From contig NZ_SDEB01000013.1 of assembly GCF_004522175.1 (NCBI RefSeq), positions 50,283-114,282 of the forward strand: a stretch of 64,000 bases of DNA. Direction: 5' to 3'. Source of the stretch: Paracoccus ravus. GTDB lineage: Bacteria; Pseudomonadota; Alphaproteobacteria; Rhodobacterales; Rhodobacteraceae. Position 1 is the first letter of the stretch, and every line of letters begins with the position of its first letter. The notes below the pieces were generated by a model that was not told where the DNA came from, ran no database searches, and saw nothing but the letters and a program-made list of their open reading frames with translations. Shown in pieces: positions 54,885-63,740 of the stretch. The position numbers and the translations under genes are program-made.

Positions 54885-55775
54885 TCAGATCGGCCAGCCG
54901 CCCCTTCGCATTGCGGCAAGGATGCGGTCTCCGGCATCCGGCAGCGATGCGTTGATCGCCTTTTCCTGGAGAAACCAGTAGAGATAGCGGTCGTAATCGG
55001 GCGCATGGGCCGCCGCCATCTCCAGCGCCTCACGGTCGCCCAGTTCGGCGACATTCAGCCCGATATGGTGAAAATCGATCTGGGCGAACAGCACCGCCGG
55101 CTTTCCCAGAAGATAGCCGTCGAAGGCGACCGCGCTGTTCTGCGTCGCGACAAAGGCGCAGTCGCGCAGCACCGGGGCGCTATGCGGCGCGAATTTCATG
55201 TGCGGATAGCGCCGCAGCAGGCTTTGCAGCGCGTCCATGTCTCCTAAATCATAATCCCGGCTGGGATGCAGCGTGACGGTCAGGGGCCTCCCCAGCCGCG
55301 CCACGGCCTCGACCATGTCGATGGGGCTCATGGTCTGGAAGCTGCGGCAGCGCCGGATCTGGCCTTGCAGCGGAACGAGGATCGTCTGGTCTTTTCGGGG
55401 CGGCGGGCCCGGCAGGACGCGTTCGCGCAATTGCCTCGTGAAATCGCGGGCCAGATCAGGGTCGATCCGGTCCGGATCGAAATTGCTTTGCGCCACATCG
55501 AAGCGCCAGCGCTGCTGGACCGGCTCGATCTGCCAGAACGGATAGTGATAGGCCTTACGAAAGGACAGGGTATCGGGGTCCAGCGGGGCGGCGGCGTGAT
55601 ATAGCGCGTAGCCCGGCTCGGCGGATCGGGCGTCACCCAAAGCGCACCATTCGACGCGCCATCCCGCGCCTTCCACCGCTGATTTCAGGATGTTGAGAAA
55701 ATTGAACGATCCGTCCCGCGCCGTCGTCAGCATCGGGCCTTCCAGATAGACGCGCAGGACGGGCGAATTGTTCAT
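54885..55775 (-). CDS. Unknown protein with capsule-polysaccharide/glycosyltransferase-like C-terminal motif
   Basis: 296 aa. No signal peptide or membrane segment seen. The C-terminal half has [17 protein letters not shown], and [20 protein letters not shown], the last resembling the conserved GlEALllGkPv loop of KpsC/KpsS-type and CDP-glycerol-type transferases. That makes a nucleotide-sugar or glycan-handling fold plausible but unproven. Leftward, isolated between convergent trxA and divergent hslV. Not recognised as a named gene. Confidence 0.6.
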   Translation of the reverse strand: MNNSPVLRVYLEGPMLTTARDGSFNFLNILKSAVEGAGWRVEWCALGDARSAEPGYALYHAAAPLDPDTLSFRKAYHYPFWQIEPVQQRWRFDVAQSNFDPDRIDPDLARDFTRQLRERVLPGPPPRKDQTILVPLQGQIRRCRSFQTMSPIDMVEAVARLGRPLTVTLHPSRDYDLGDMDALQSLLRRYPHMKFAPHSAPVLRDCAFVATQNSAVAFDGYLLGKPAVLFAQIDFHHIGLNVAELGDREALEMAAAHAPDYDRYLYWFLQEKAINASLPDAGDRILAAMRRGGWPI

Positions 55776-55801
55776 TTGCGCAAGCTAGCTTTCCTCGCCG
55801 G

Positions 55802-55828
55802 GTTGCGAAAGCCCCCCTTCCCTCATAT
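55802..55828 (+). promoter_or_regulatory. Candidate RpoH-type heat-shock promoter of hslVU
   Basis: GTTGCGAAA (-35-like) and CCCTCATAT (-10-like) separated by roughly 9-10 nt, near the RpoH pattern CTTGAAA...CCCATnT, 31 nt before the hslV ATG. A weak match judged by eye. Confidence 0.3.
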
Positions 55829-55858
55829 CTGACCCGCAGACCAAAGCGGAGAATACCG

Positions 55859-56413
55859 ATGTCCGATGAGAAATTTCCCGGCTGGCACGGCACCACGATC
55901 CTTGCGGTGCGGCGCGGCGGCAAGGTCGTCGTCGCCGGGGACGGTCAGGTTAGCGTCGGCCCGACGGTGATGAAGGGCACGGCCCGCAAGGTGCGCCGCC
56001 TGACCCCCGGCGGCCATGACGTGGTCGTGGGCTTTGCCGGCTCGACCGCAGATGCCTTTACCCTGCTGGAACGGCTGGAAAAGAAGCTCGAATCGGCCCC
56101 GGGGCAGCTCGCGCGCGCCTGCGTTGAACTGGCCAAGGACTGGCGTATGGACAAATACCTGCGCAATCTCGAGGCCATGCTGATCGTCACGGACGGCAAG
56201 GACATCTTTGTCGTGACCGGGGCGGGCGATGTGCTCGAGCCCGAGCATGACGTCGCCGCAATCGGCTCGGGCGGGAATTATGCCCTGGCCGCAGCGCGCG
56301 GCCTGATGGCAAGCGATCTGGATGCCGAGGGCGTGGCCCGGGCCGCGATGCAGATCGCCGCCGATATCTGCGTCTATACGAACGGCAATCTGACCGTCGA
56401 GATTTTGGGCTGA
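55859..56413 (+). CDS. hslV: ATP-dependent protease HslV, peptidase subunit
   Basis: 184 aa. Proteasome-like threonine protease of the HslUV complex. An 11-residue propeptide precedes [20 protein letters not shown], so Thr12 would be the catalytic N-terminal nucleophile after cleavage. [20 protein letters not shown] and [12 protein letters not shown] are standard. hslU follows after 85 nt. Confidence 0.97.
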   Translation: MSDEKFPGWHGTTILAVRRGGKVVVAGDGQVSVGPTVMKGTARKVRRLTPGGHDVVVGFAGSTADAFTLLERLEKKLESAPGQLARACVELAKDWRMDKYLRNLEAMLIVTDGKDIFVVTGAGDVLEPEHDVAAIGSGGNYALAAARGLMASDLDAEGVARAAMQIAADICVYTNGNLTVEILG

Positions 56414-56414
56414 A

Positions 56415-56464
56415 GGGGGGCTCTGCCCCCGTCCTTCGGACTCCCCCGGGATATTTGGGCAAGA
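56415..56464 (+). repeat. Hairpin-rich intergenic element between hslV and hslU
   Basis: GGGGGC-TCT-GCCCCC then GTCC-TTC-GGAC, then CCCCC that could alternatively pair with the first G-run, and the tail CCCGGGATATTTGGGCAAGAA. This type of element with the GGGATATTTGGG tail resembles a repeat I recall as common in Rhodobacteraceae intergenic regions; only one copy was noticed in this window. It may reduce readthrough from hslV to hslU or separate their expression. Confidence 0.5.
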
Positions 56465-56498
56465 AAGAAACGCTGCCCGTAGGAAGAAAAGGTGAAAC

Positions 56499-57806
56499 AT
56501 GAGTGATTTGACGCCGCGCGAGATCGTGTCCGAGCTTGATCGCTTCATCATCGGTCAGAAGGATGCCAAGCGCGCCGTCGCCGTTGCCCTGCGCAATCGC
56601 TGGCGTCGCCGCCAGCTGGGCGACGATTTGCGCGACGAGGTATATCCGAAGAACATCCTGATGATCGGGCCGACCGGCGTGGGCAAGACCGAGATCAGCC
56701 GCCGCCTGGCCAAGCTGGCGCGCGCGCCCTTCCTGAAGGTCGAGGCGACCAAGTTCACCGAGGTGGGTTATGTCGGGCGCGATGTCGAGCAGATCATCCG
56801 CGATCTGGCCGATGCCGCGATCATCGAGACCCGCGAGCGGATGCGCGAAGAGGTCAAGGCCAAGGCGCATAAATCGGCCGAGGATCGCGTCGTCGCGGCC
56901 CTTGCAGGCGAGGGCGCGCGTGAGCAGACGCAAGCCATGTTCCGCGACAAGCTGAAGCGCGGCGAGTTGGACGACACGATCATCGAGCTGGAGCTGCAGG
57001 ACAATTCCAGCCCCTTCGGCATGATGGAGGTGCCCGGCCAGCCCGGGCAGCAGCTGGGCGGGATGATGGATCTGTCGGGGCTGATGAAGGCCTTTGGCGG
57101 GCGTCGGGTGCGCCGCAAGGTGACGGTCTCGGAAAGCTATGACCTGCTGATTTCGGAAGAGGCAGACAAGCTTCTGGACGACGAGGCGGTCAAGACGGCG
57201 GCTCTGGAAGCCGTGCAGGAAAGCGGCATCGTCTTCATCGACGAGATCGACAAGGTCGCGGCCCGGCAGGAAGCCCGTGGCGGCGATGTGAGCCGCGAGG
57301 GCGTGCAGCGCGACCTGCTGCCCTTGATCGAGGGCACGACGGTTTCCACGAAATACGGTCCGGTCAAGACCGATCATATCCTCTTCATCGCCTCGGGCGC
57401 GTTCCATATCGCGAAGCCTTCGGATCTCTTGCCGGAGCTTCAGGGCCGCTTGCCGATCCGTGTGGAATTGCGCGCTTTGACCGAGGAGGATTTCATCCGG
57501 ATCCTCACCGAGACGGACAATGCCCTGACGCGCCAATATACCGCGCTGATGGCGACAGAGGGCGTGGTGGTCGAATTCACCGAAGACGGTATCCGAGCGC
57601 TGGCGCGGATCGCGGCCGAAGTGAACGGTTCGGTCGAGAATATCGGCGCACGCCGGCTTTACACCGTGATCGAGCGAGTTTTCGAGGAGCTTTCCTTCAG
57701 CGCCCCGGACCGTTCCGGCGAGAAGGTCACCGTCGACGACGCCTTTGTCGAGAAGCATCTGGGCGATCTGTCGCGCTCGACCGATCTGTCGCGCTACGTC
57801 TTGTAA
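56499..57806 (+). CDS. hslU: ATP-dependent protease ATPase subunit HslU
   Basis: 435 aa. AAA+ unfoldase that feeds Hsl[35 protein letters not shown], Walker [18 protein letters not shown] (about residues 53-70), Walker [13 protein letters not shown] and the C-terminal DLSRYVL tail that activates HslV (ends at the stop). Full length. Confidence 0.97.
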   Translation: MSDLTPREIVSELDRFIIGQKDAKRAVAVALRNRWRRRQLGDDLRDEVYPKNILMIGPTGVGKTEISRRLAKLARAPFLKVEATKFTEVGYVGRDVEQIIRDLADAAIIETRERMREEVKAKAHKSAEDRVVAALAGEGAREQTQAMFRDKLKRGELDDTIIELELQDNSSPFGMMEVPGQPGQQLGGMMDLSGLMKAFGGRRVRRKVTVSESYDLLISEEADKLLDDEAVKTAALEAVQESGIVFIDEIDKVAARQEARGGDVSREGVQRDLLPLIEGTTVSTKYGPVKTDHILFIASGAFHIAKPSDLLPELQGRLPIRVELRALTEEDFIRILTETDNALTRQYTALMATEGVVVEFTEDGIRALARIAAEVNGSVENIGARRLYTVIERVFEELSFSAPDRSGEKVTVDDAFVEKHLGDLSRSTDLSRYVL

Positions 57807-57819
57807 TGGAACCCTGCGG

Positions 57820-57849
57820 GATTGCTGCCGTTGAAGGATTGCAGCAATC
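57820..57849 (+). promoter_or_regulatory. 9-bp hairpin before the small membrane-protein gene
   Basis: GATTGCTGC pairs exactly with GCAGCAATC, 12-nt loop, ending just before the CGGAGG ribosome site of the next gene. No T-run follows. Could be a 3' end of hslU mRNA or a 5' leader element. Confidence 0.5.
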
Positions 57850-57863
57850 TCGGAGGCGATTTC

Positions 57864-58043
57864 ATGGATTATCTGATTGGCCTGATCATCTTTGCGCTCG
57901 ATGTCTGGGCGATTGCCTTGATCATCAATAGCGGGGCGACCACATCCAGCAAGATCCTTTGGGTTGCGCTGGTGGCCTTGCTGCCGGTGCTGGGGCTGAT
58001 CATCTGGTATTTTGCCGGCCCGAAGCCAAGCACCAGTGTTTGA
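57864..58043 (+). CDS. Small PLDc_N-type membrane protein
   Basis: 59 aa: two membrane helices (YLIGLIIFALDVWAIALIINS and ILWVALVALLPVLGLIIWYFAGP), the pattern of the phospholipase D N-terminal-like (PLDc_N) short proteins. Function unknown. ATG at 57864 with CGGAGG 7 nt upstream. 57 nt after hslU. Confidence 0.75.
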   Translation: MDYLIGLIIFALDVWAIALIINSGATTSSKILWVALVALLPVLGLIIWYFAGPKPSTSV

Positions 58044-58070
58044 ATGGCGGCCCTTGGCCGCCCTTTTTCA

Positions 58071-58670
58071 TTACCTTCGCAAGTAAACGTAATAGGCGCC
58101 GTCGCCGCCATGCCGGCGGTGGGCGGGTCTGACCTGTAACACAAGCTGGTTCAGCGGGGCCATGCTCAGCCAGAGCGGGACGTTGTGGCGGAGCGCCCCC
58201 GGACGGACCGGCAGAGGCGCGTCGGGGCCTCCCTCGCGGCCCTTGCCGGTGATCACTAAGACAAGCCGCCTGCCCGCGGCATGGGCGTTGAGGATGAAGC
58301 GCAAGAGCTGCGGCTGGGCCACGCCCAATGTCATGCCATGCAAATCGATCCGCGACTCGGGCACGAGCTTGCCCTGGCTCATTCGGCGATGGGTCTTGTG
58401 ATCCATCCGGACCGGCTGCTCGCGCAGCGCCTGACCGGGATGTGCCGAAAGATCGATCCGCGTCGGGGATTTTCGCCGCGGGGTTGACCCGATGCGAAAC
58501 TCCGGCAGGGACAGGGGCGCGGCTGCCTCAGGGGTAGGCGCAGGGAGATCGGCGGGGTGTGGCGCAGGTGCGAATTTGGTCTTCGCGGCCTTGTGCATCG
58601 GCACCGCCGTCTGGGCAATGCGGGACCAGAGCGCCTCTTCTTCGGCCGTCAGGCCCCTGCGCCGCGCCAT
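58071..58670 (-). CDS. Smr-domain protein (SmrA/MutS2-C-like endonuclease)
   Basis: 199 aa. Small MutS-related domain: RIDLHGMTLG with the key LHGM, VLVITGKGREGG, then HNVPLWL and the GGDGAYYVYLRR end. E. coli SmrA-like proteins nick DNA or RNA. N-terminal half is charged and low complexity, with no domain. Begins directly after the Tim44 stop (TAA then ATG, zero spacer), so the two are translationally coupled. Confidence 0.9.
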   Translation of the reverse strand: MARRRGLTAEEEALWSRIAQTAVPMHKAAKTKFAPAPHPADLPAPTPEAAAPLSLPEFRIGSTPRRKSPTRIDLSAHPGQALREQPVRMDHKTHRRMSQGKLVPESRIDLHGMTLGVAQPQLLRFILNAHAAGRRLVLVITGKGREGGPDAPLPVRPGALRHNVPLWLSMAPLNQLVLQVRPAHRRHGGDGAYYVYLRR

Positions 58671-59327
58671 TTACGCGGTGGCGACGAGCTGCCAGTTCGG
58701 GTCGTTCGACCCCATCTGACGGGCAAAGGTCCAAGTGTCGCGCTGCTTGCGGGCGGCCTTGGGGTCGCCGTCCACGACCTGGCCCGCAGCGTCGCGGGTG
58801 GCGATGATCATCTCGCCGACGAAACGCACCGATACCTCGGCCTGCCGGGTCGCGGCGTTGAATTCGGCACTGGCCAGAGCCGTTTCGCGCGTGCCGAGGA
58901 ACTGGGCTTCGGTGGTCAGGTTGCGCGCCTGCCGATCGGCGATCACGCTCTCGAAGGCCTCGGCCACCGGGGGAGCAAGGAAATCGCGTACCTCCGAAAG
59001 ATCCCCGCGTTCAAAGGCCATGAGGATCATCTCATAGGCGGATTTCGCGCCGGACAGGAAAGGTCCGACCTCGAAATCGGGTTCGACCTGCTTCATCGCC
59101 AACAGAGCCTTGGCGTTGGGGCTGCCCGGCTCGGCATGGTCGTGAATATCGCCATCCGACGCGTCGGACGCGCCGTCGATGACATCAAAGCGGCGCGGCG
59201 CGGGCCGTTCTTCGGGCAGCTGGGGGGCTTCGAACCCGTCGCGCGTGCCGAGGACCCCCCGGAGGCGGAGGATCAGGAAAATCGCGATCGCGGCAAGAAC
59301 AAGAAGTTGCAGCATGGGGTTCGACAT
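58671..59327 (-). CDS. Tim44/TimA-domain protein
   Basis: 218 aa. N-terminal membrane anchor (LQLLVLAAIAIFLILRLRGVL, about residues 6-26) and a C-terminal Tim44-like domain of the NTF2-like superfamily (KSAYEMILMAFERGDLSEVRDFL, AQFLGTRETALASAEFNAA, DTWTFARQMGSNDPNWQLVATA). A bacterial homologue of the mitochondrial protein-import factor, seen in many alphaproteobacteria; its role is unclear. ATG at 59327. The order secB/fxsA to the right, Tim44 then smr to the left is conserved, but the mltA gene usually between Tim44 and smr is absent. Confidence 0.88.
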   Translation of the reverse strand: MSNPMLQLLVLAAIAIFLILRLRGVLGTRDGFEAPQLPEERPAPRRFDVIDGASDASDGDIHDHAEPGSPNAKALLAMKQVEPDFEVGPFLSGAKSAYEMILMAFERGDLSEVRDFLAPPVAEAFESVIADRQARNLTTEAQFLGTRETALASAEFNAATRQAEVSVRFVGEMIIATRDAAGQVVDGDPKAARKQRDTWTFARQMGSNDPNWQLVATA

Positions 59328-59440
59328 CAACGGACCTTGAGGAGCTTTCTTACGGGGCGTCGGATACCTATGTAGGGTGCAGGGTGGGTCAAGTCCAGTT
59401 TGCCGCCCGCAGAAGTCTGAAGTGAAAGGGGCGCCCCCGC

Positions 59441-59995
59441 ATGTGGCTGCTATTGCCGTTCGTCATCCTGCCGATTGTCGAGATCGCGTTGTTCATCCAG
59501 GTCGGGGGTGCCATCGGTGTGCTGCCGACAATTCTGCTGGTCCTGGCCTCTGCCGCGGCCGGGCTTGCCGTGATGCGTCGACAGGGCGCGATGGCGATGA
59601 TCGACATGCAGCGTGCGGTGGCCGAGTTCCGCGATCCCACCGCTCCGATGGCGCATGGCGCGCTGATCATGCTGGGTGGAGGGCTGATGATCCTGCCGGG
59701 GCTTTTCACCAGCACGCTCGGCATCTTGCTGCTGGTCCCGGCCATCCGGCAACTGGTCATGGGCTGGATGGGCCGCCGGGTCCGGGTCCGTGGCATGGGC
59801 TATCGCGCCCGACCGGGCGAGGCAGATGTCATGGGCGATTTTCCGGCTGGCTATCGCAGGGGTGCCCGGGACGGGGTGATCGACGGCGAATATTCGGTAC
59901 AGGACGATCCGCCCACCCCGGTGCGCGAAGGCCTGACTGACAGTTCCTCGCAGCCTGGCAATGACCGCGGCAAATCGGGTTGGACCCGGCATTGA
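59441..59995 (+). CDS. fxsA: FxsA-family cytoplasmic membrane protein
   Basis: 184 aa. FxsA shields cells from F-plasmid-type phage exclusion in E. coli; role in others is unclear. Four-helix membrane core typical of the family: LLPFVILPIVEIALFIQVGGAIG, LPTILLVLASAAAGLAVMRRQG, GALIMLGGGLMILPGLFTSTLGILLLVPAIR. The C-terminal ~60 residues are polar and low complexity. Divergent from Tim44. secB follows 49 nt later. Confidence 0.9.
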   Translation: MWLLLPFVILPIVEIALFIQVGGAIGVLPTILLVLASAAAGLAVMRRQGAMAMIDMQRAVAEFRDPTAPMAHGALIMLGGGLMILPGLFTSTLGILLLVPAIRQLVMGWMGRRVRVRGMGYRARPGEADVMGDFPAGYRRGARDGVIDGEYSVQDDPPTPVREGLTDSSSQPGNDRGKSGWTRH

Positions 59996-60044
59996 GCGCG
60001 CATGGCCGGGGTGCTAGAAGCTTGCGGAACACAGGGAGACCTCA

Positions 60045-60551
60045 ATGACCGAAGAAACCACAAGCGCCGCGCCCAGTGACGCCCAGCCCGCGGTCCGGAT
60101 GCAGATCCTGACCCAGTATATCCGCGATCTGTCCTTCGAGAATGCCGTTGCGCAAAAAGGCCTGCCCTCGGGCGAGGTGCAGCCCGAGATCAGCGTGCAG
60201 GTCAGTCTGGATGCCCGCAAGCGTCCCGCGGATCATCAATATGAGGTGATCAGCAAGTTCCGCGTTCAATCCGCCAATTCCAAGGACAAATCGCCGATTT
60301 TCCTCTGCGAGCTGGATTACGGCGGAATCTTTCACGTCGAGGGCATTCCCGAGGATCAGTTGCACCCGTTCCTGATGATCGAATGCCCGCGGATGCTGTT
60401 CCCCTTCGTGCGGCGCATCATCTCGGACATGACCCGTGACGGCGGCTTCCCGCCCTTCAATATGGATCCGGTCGATTTCGTGGCGCTCTATCGTCAGGAA
60501 ATCGCGCGCCGCGCGCAATCCGAGCGGCCCGCCGACCAGCCCCTCTCCTGA
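60045..60551 (+). CDS. secB: Protein-export chaperone SecB
   Basis: 168 aa. Holds preproteins unfolded and passes them to SecA. ILTQYIRDLSFENAV, FLCELDYGGIFHVEGIPEDQLHPFLMIECPRMLFPFVR and the C-terminal PPFNMDPVDFVALY block are diagnostic. A classic Rho-independent terminator follows. Confidence 0.97.
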   Translation: MTEETTSAAPSDAQPAVRMQILTQYIRDLSFENAVAQKGLPSGEVQPEISVQVSLDARKRPADHQYEVISKFRVQSANSKDKSPIFLCELDYGGIFHVEGIPEDQLHPFLMIECPRMLFPFVRRIISDMTRDGGFPPFNMDPVDFVALYRQEIARRAQSERPADQPLS

Positions 60552-60571
60552 GGGTGATGAGCTAGGAAGCC

Positions 60572-60608
60572 GACCCGCGTGTCATTGACTTGGCGCGCGG
60601 GTCTTTTT
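60572..60608 (+). terminator. Rho-independent terminator of secB
   Basis: GACCCGCG / CGCGGGTC stem (8 bp) with a 16-nt loop, then TTTTT, 20 nt after the secB stop. This also argues against a TTG start at 60590 for the next gene. Confidence 0.85.
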
Positions 60609-60637
60609 CATACCCGCTGGAAAATGATGGGAAACAC

Positions 60638-61246
60638 ATGGCGAAAAGCGCGAAACGCGCCTGGCAAAGGATGCTTTCCGGACGCAGGCTGGATCTGCTG
60701 GATCCGACGCCCGTGGATATCGAGATCTCGGATATTGCGCATGGCCTGGCTTTCGTGGCGCGCTGGAACGGCCAGACGCGCGGCGATTGGGCTTATTCCG
60801 TGGCCGAACATTCACTTTTGGTAGAGGAAATCCACCGCCGCAAAAATCCCGGTTGCGATCCGCGCTGGCATCTTGCGGCATTGCTGCATGATGCACCCGA
60901 ATATGTGATCGGAGACATGATTTCGCCGGTCAAGGCGGCATTGGGACAGGAATATGGCGAGATGGATGCGAGGCTGACGGCCGCCATTCACCTTCGCTTT
61001 GGCCTGCCCGCGCAATTGCCGAAAGAGATCAAGGCAGAGATCAAGCGCGCCGACAGGGTGTCCGCATGGTTGGAGGCGATCCGGATCGCGGGGTTTTCCA
61101 GATCCGAGGCCGATCGTCTGTTTCCCGGTCAGGATGAGCTTTTGCTTGCCGGTCTGGAAATCAAGCTGCGTCCGCCGATGGAAACGCGCGCGGCCTTTCT
61201 ATTTCGTTTCACGCAATTGATCGAAGAGATCGACGGCATGAAATGA
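60638..61246 (+). CDS. HD-domain phosphohydrolase (YfbR-like)
   Basis: 202 aa. HD superfamily nucleotidase similar to YfbR 5'-deoxynucleotidase: metal ligands in SVAEHSLLV, LLHDAPEYVIGD (HD pair) and a later RADRVSAW Asp. Substrate is a guess from the family. ATG at 60638 starts after the secB terminator; the longer frame from TTG 60590 overlaps the terminator and is rejected. The ribosome site GATGGGA is modest. Confidence 0.85.
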   Translation: MAKSAKRAWQRMLSGRRLDLLDPTPVDIEISDIAHGLAFVARWNGQTRGDWAYSVAEHSLLVEEIHRRKNPGCDPRWHLAALLHDAPEYVIGDMISPVKAALGQEYGEMDARLTAAIHLRFGLPAQLPKEIKAEIKRADRVSAWLEAIRIAGFSRSEADRLFPGQDELLLAGLEIKLRPPMETRAAFLFRFTQLIEEIDGMK

Positions 61247-61249
61247 CGA

Positions 61250-61273
61250 GGTCCATGCCGAAAGGCATGGACC
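61250..61273. terminator. Perfect 10-bp hairpin with GAAA loop between convergent genes
   Basis: GGTCCATGCC-GAAA-GGCATGGACC, starting 4 nt after the HD gene and 9 nt before the hvrA-like stop. No T-run on either strand, so it may rely on Rho or act as a stable mRNA end for both. Confidence 0.6.
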
Positions 61274-61281
61274 TGCAATCT

Positions 61282-61617
61282 TCAGATCTCGAGATCAGCC
61301 AGGGATTTCCCGGCATCCAGAGCGTCCACGACCCAGCGCGGCTTGCGTCCGCGGCCGGTCCAGGTGGCCTCGGGATCTTCGGGATTGACGTATTTCGGAG
61401 CCACCTTTGCGCGCGTGCCCTGAGCCTCCGCCAGCTCGGCAAGGCTGAAACCATACTCGCGCACGGCGTTTTCCGCAGCAACGAGTGCTTCGCGCTTGCG
61501 GCGGTCTTCGAAGGATGCGATCGCTTTTTCGACGCGGGTCTTCATTTCGCGAAGTTCACGAAGCGACAGCTTCTCCAGGTCCAGTTCCATTTCAATTCCC
61601 TGATCATTCATTTTCAC
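61282..61617 (-). CDS. hvrA: H-NS-family DNA-binding protein, HvrA-like
   Basis: 111 aa. N-terminal coiled-coil oligomerisation part (LEKLSLRELREMKTRVEKAIASFEDRRKREAL, residues about 14-45) and the C-terminal DNA-binding core TWTGRGRKPRWVVDAL that marks alphaproteobacterial H-NS/HvrA/Spb proteins. HvrA in Rhodobacter modulates photosynthesis and other genes. Located directly after regA on the same strand, as in Rhodobacter capsulatus. Exact orthology is by position and motif. Confidence 0.85.
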   Translation of the reverse strand: MKMNDQGIEMELDLEKLSLRELREMKTRVEKAIASFEDRRKREALVAAENAVREYGFSLAELAEAQGTRAKVAPKYVNPEDPEATWTGRGRKPRWVVDALDAGKSLADLEI

Positions 61618-61681
61618 CCGAATACCGAATTAAACGGCAAAGGCAAAGAGGCGTTTCATATAATACACGCCAGTTTGAATA

Positions 61682-62230
61682 TCAGCGCGGGCTGCGTTTC
61701 GCGAGAATGCGTTGCAACGTGCGGCGATGCATATGCAGGCGCCGGGCTGTTTCACTGACATTGCGGTCGCATTGCTCATAGACGCGCTGAATATGCTCCC
61801 AGCGGACGCGATCGGCCGACATGGGTTCTTCAGGCGGTGGCGGCAGGGTTTCCGCATGGGAAAGCAAGGCCCGCGTTACCTGATCGGCATCGGCGGGTTT
61901 CGACAGATAATCCGTCGCGCCCATTTTGACGGCGGCCACGGCCGTCGCAATCGCGCCATATCCCGTCAGCACGACAATGCGCGCATCGGCACGGGCCTCG
62001 CGCAGGGCATCGACGATATCCAACCCGTTCCCGTCCTCGAGCCGCAAATCCACCACGGCATAGGCCGGAGGATTCTCCGCCACGATATTGCGCGCCTCTG
62101 AAACGCTCGCGGCACGGGAAACGGAAAAGCCTCGCTTCTCCATCGCCCGCGCCAATCTGTTCAGAAAGATTTCATCGTCATCGACCAGAAGCAGGCTGGC
62201 ATCGGGTCCGATATTCTGGCTTTCGGCCAT
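61682..62230 (-). CDS. regA: Redox response regulator RegA (PrrA/ActR)
   Basis: 182 aa. Receiver domain with phosphoacceptor Asp61 (VVDLRLEDGNGL) and DDDE acidic pocket; proline linker PPPPEE; C-terminal Fis-type helix-turn-helix RNVSETARRLHMHRRTLQRILAKRSPR, almost invariant in this family. Controls respiration, CO2 and nitrogen fixation genes in response to RegB. Divergent from regB across 148 bp. senC, which commonly lies between them in Rhodobacter, is not here. Confidence 0.96.
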   Translation of the reverse strand: MAESQNIGPDASLLLVDDDEIFLNRLARAMEKRGFSVSRAASVSEARNIVAENPPAYAVVDLRLEDGNGLDIVDALREARADARIVVLTGYGAIATAVAAVKMGATDYLSKPADADQVTRALLSHAETLPPPPEEPMSADRVRWEHIQRVYEQCDRNVSETARRLHMHRRTLQRILAKRSPR

Positions 62231-62378
62231 GTTCAGTTACCCCTGAAATTTACCGATGCGGTTCTAAGCAAAATCTTCCCTATGGTCAAACGAGCTTGAA
62301 TCCGGCCGGTTCCCGACAGATTGATGGTTCGGGCGCGGTGGCGAATGGGCCCATGCTTTCCCGCGCCAGGAGAGGGAC

Positions 62379-63716
62379 ATGTTGATCGGACTGGTGTCGC
62401 GCCGCCTGGATTTTTTGCCCGGCCAACCCGGGCCAGAACCGATCCGGCTGCGCACATTGATCATCCTACGCTGGGTCGCCATTTGCGGTCAGACCGCGGC
62501 GGTGGGGGTGGCCTTGCTCATTGGCGCCCGGATCTTGCTGGGGCCGGTGCTTCTGGTCATCGCCCTTGCCGTGATCTTGAACCTCTTGCTCATGCTCCGG
62601 CCCGAGCGGCGCATTTCCGCGACCGAGGCGGCGTGGCAGCTGGGCTTTGATCTGGCCCAGATCGCGGCGCTTTTGTCCCTGACCGGCGGGCTGAGCAACC
62701 CCTTTGCGCTTTTGGTGCTGGCACCCGTCACTGTGGCGGCGACGGCCCTTCCCGGTCGGCATCTGGTCGCGCTTGGCATTGCGACATTCTTCATGGTGTC
62801 GCTGGCCGCGGTCTTTGCCCTGCCGCTGGCCTTTGCGTCAGAGCGCATCGCCGCGTTGCAGGACCCGCTGCTGATCGGAGACTGGCTCGCCATCATCATC
62901 GGTGCGCTGTTCTTCGCGCTTTATGCGCGCACCGTCACCGCCGAGATCTCGGCGACTTCCGACGCGCTGTTTGCGGCCAGGATGGCGCTTGAGCGCGAGC
63001 AGAAATTGCAGCATCTGGGCGGGGTCGTAGCGGCTGCCGCGCATGAGATGGGCACGCCTCTGGCCACGATAAAGCTGGTCGCCTCCGAGCTTGCAGAAGA
63101 GATCTCGGATGCCCTTCCGGATCGCAGCGACCTGGCAGAGGATGTGCAGTTGCTGCGTCAATCGGCCGATCGTTGCGCCGATATCCTGCGCTCGATGGGC
63201 AGTGCCGGGCGCGATGATCTGCTGATCCGCTCTGCGCCGCTGCGCCAGGTTCTGGAAGAAGCCGCAGGGCCGCATCGTGATCGCGGCATCCGCATCAGGA
63301 TCGAGGTCCCCAGCGAGCCCGTCACCATCATGCGCGACGCCGCGCTGATCCACGGGCTGCGCAACCTTATCCAGAACGCGGTGGATTTCGCCCGAATCGA
63401 GGTCCTGCTCGAGGCGCGAATGGACCGCCGCGAGATCCGGCTGCGCATCGCCGATGACGGTCCGGGCTTTCCCACTGCGCTCCTGCCGCGCCTTGGCAGT
63501 CCCTTTCTGACAACGCGCCCCCGCTCCGAGGACGGGCGCAGCTATGAGGGGATGGGGTTGGGCCTCTTCATCGCCAAGGCCCTGCTGGAACGCTCGGGCG
63601 CGACGGTGAATTTCGCCAATCGCCAGCGCGGCGCGCAGGTCGTCGTCGCTTGGCCGCGCGACTTGATCGAGGCCGATTCGCGTCAGGCTCTTGGACATAA
63701 TCCCGAAATCGCCTGA
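62379..63716 (+). CDS. regB: Redox sensor histidine kinase RegB (PrrB/ActS)
   Basis: 445 aa. Six membrane helices in residues about 27-190 with the quinone-sensing heptapeptide GGLSNPF near residue 106. H-box AAAHEMGTPLATIKL with His222. The conserved redox-active cysteine is present as Cys266 (SADRCADIL), corresponding to Cys265 of Rhodobacter capsulatus. HATPase motifs NLIQNAVDFA, DDGPGF and GLGLFIAKALLERSG. Responds to quinone-pool redox state and phosphorylates RegA. Confidence 0.95.
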   Translation: MLIGLVSRRLDFLPGQPGPEPIRLRTLIILRWVAICGQTAAVGVALLIGARILLGPVLLVIALAVILNLLLMLRPERRISATEAAWQLGFDLAQIAALLSLTGGLSNPFALLVLAPVTVAATALPGRHLVALGIATFFMVSLAAVFALPLAFASERIAALQDPLLIGDWLAIIIGALFFALYARTVTAEISATSDALFAARMALEREQKLQHLGGVVAAAAHEMGTPLATIKLVASELAEEISDALPDRSDLAEDVQLLRQSADRCADILRSMGSAGRDDLLIRSAPLRQVLEEAAGPHRDRGIRIRIEVPSEPVTIMRDAALIHGLRNLIQNAVDFARIEVLLEARMDRREIRLRIADDGPGFPTALLPRLGSPFLTTRPRSEDGRSYEGMGLGLFIAKALLERSGATVNFANRQRGAQVVVAWPRDLIEADSRQALGHNPEIA

Positions 63717-63740
63717 GGCTCTGTATAGCCGCAATGCTAA

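Noticed and set aside
60590..60637. TTG start adding 16 residues to the HD phosphohydrolase
   Set aside because: It lies within the secB terminator and gives a non-family N-terminus.
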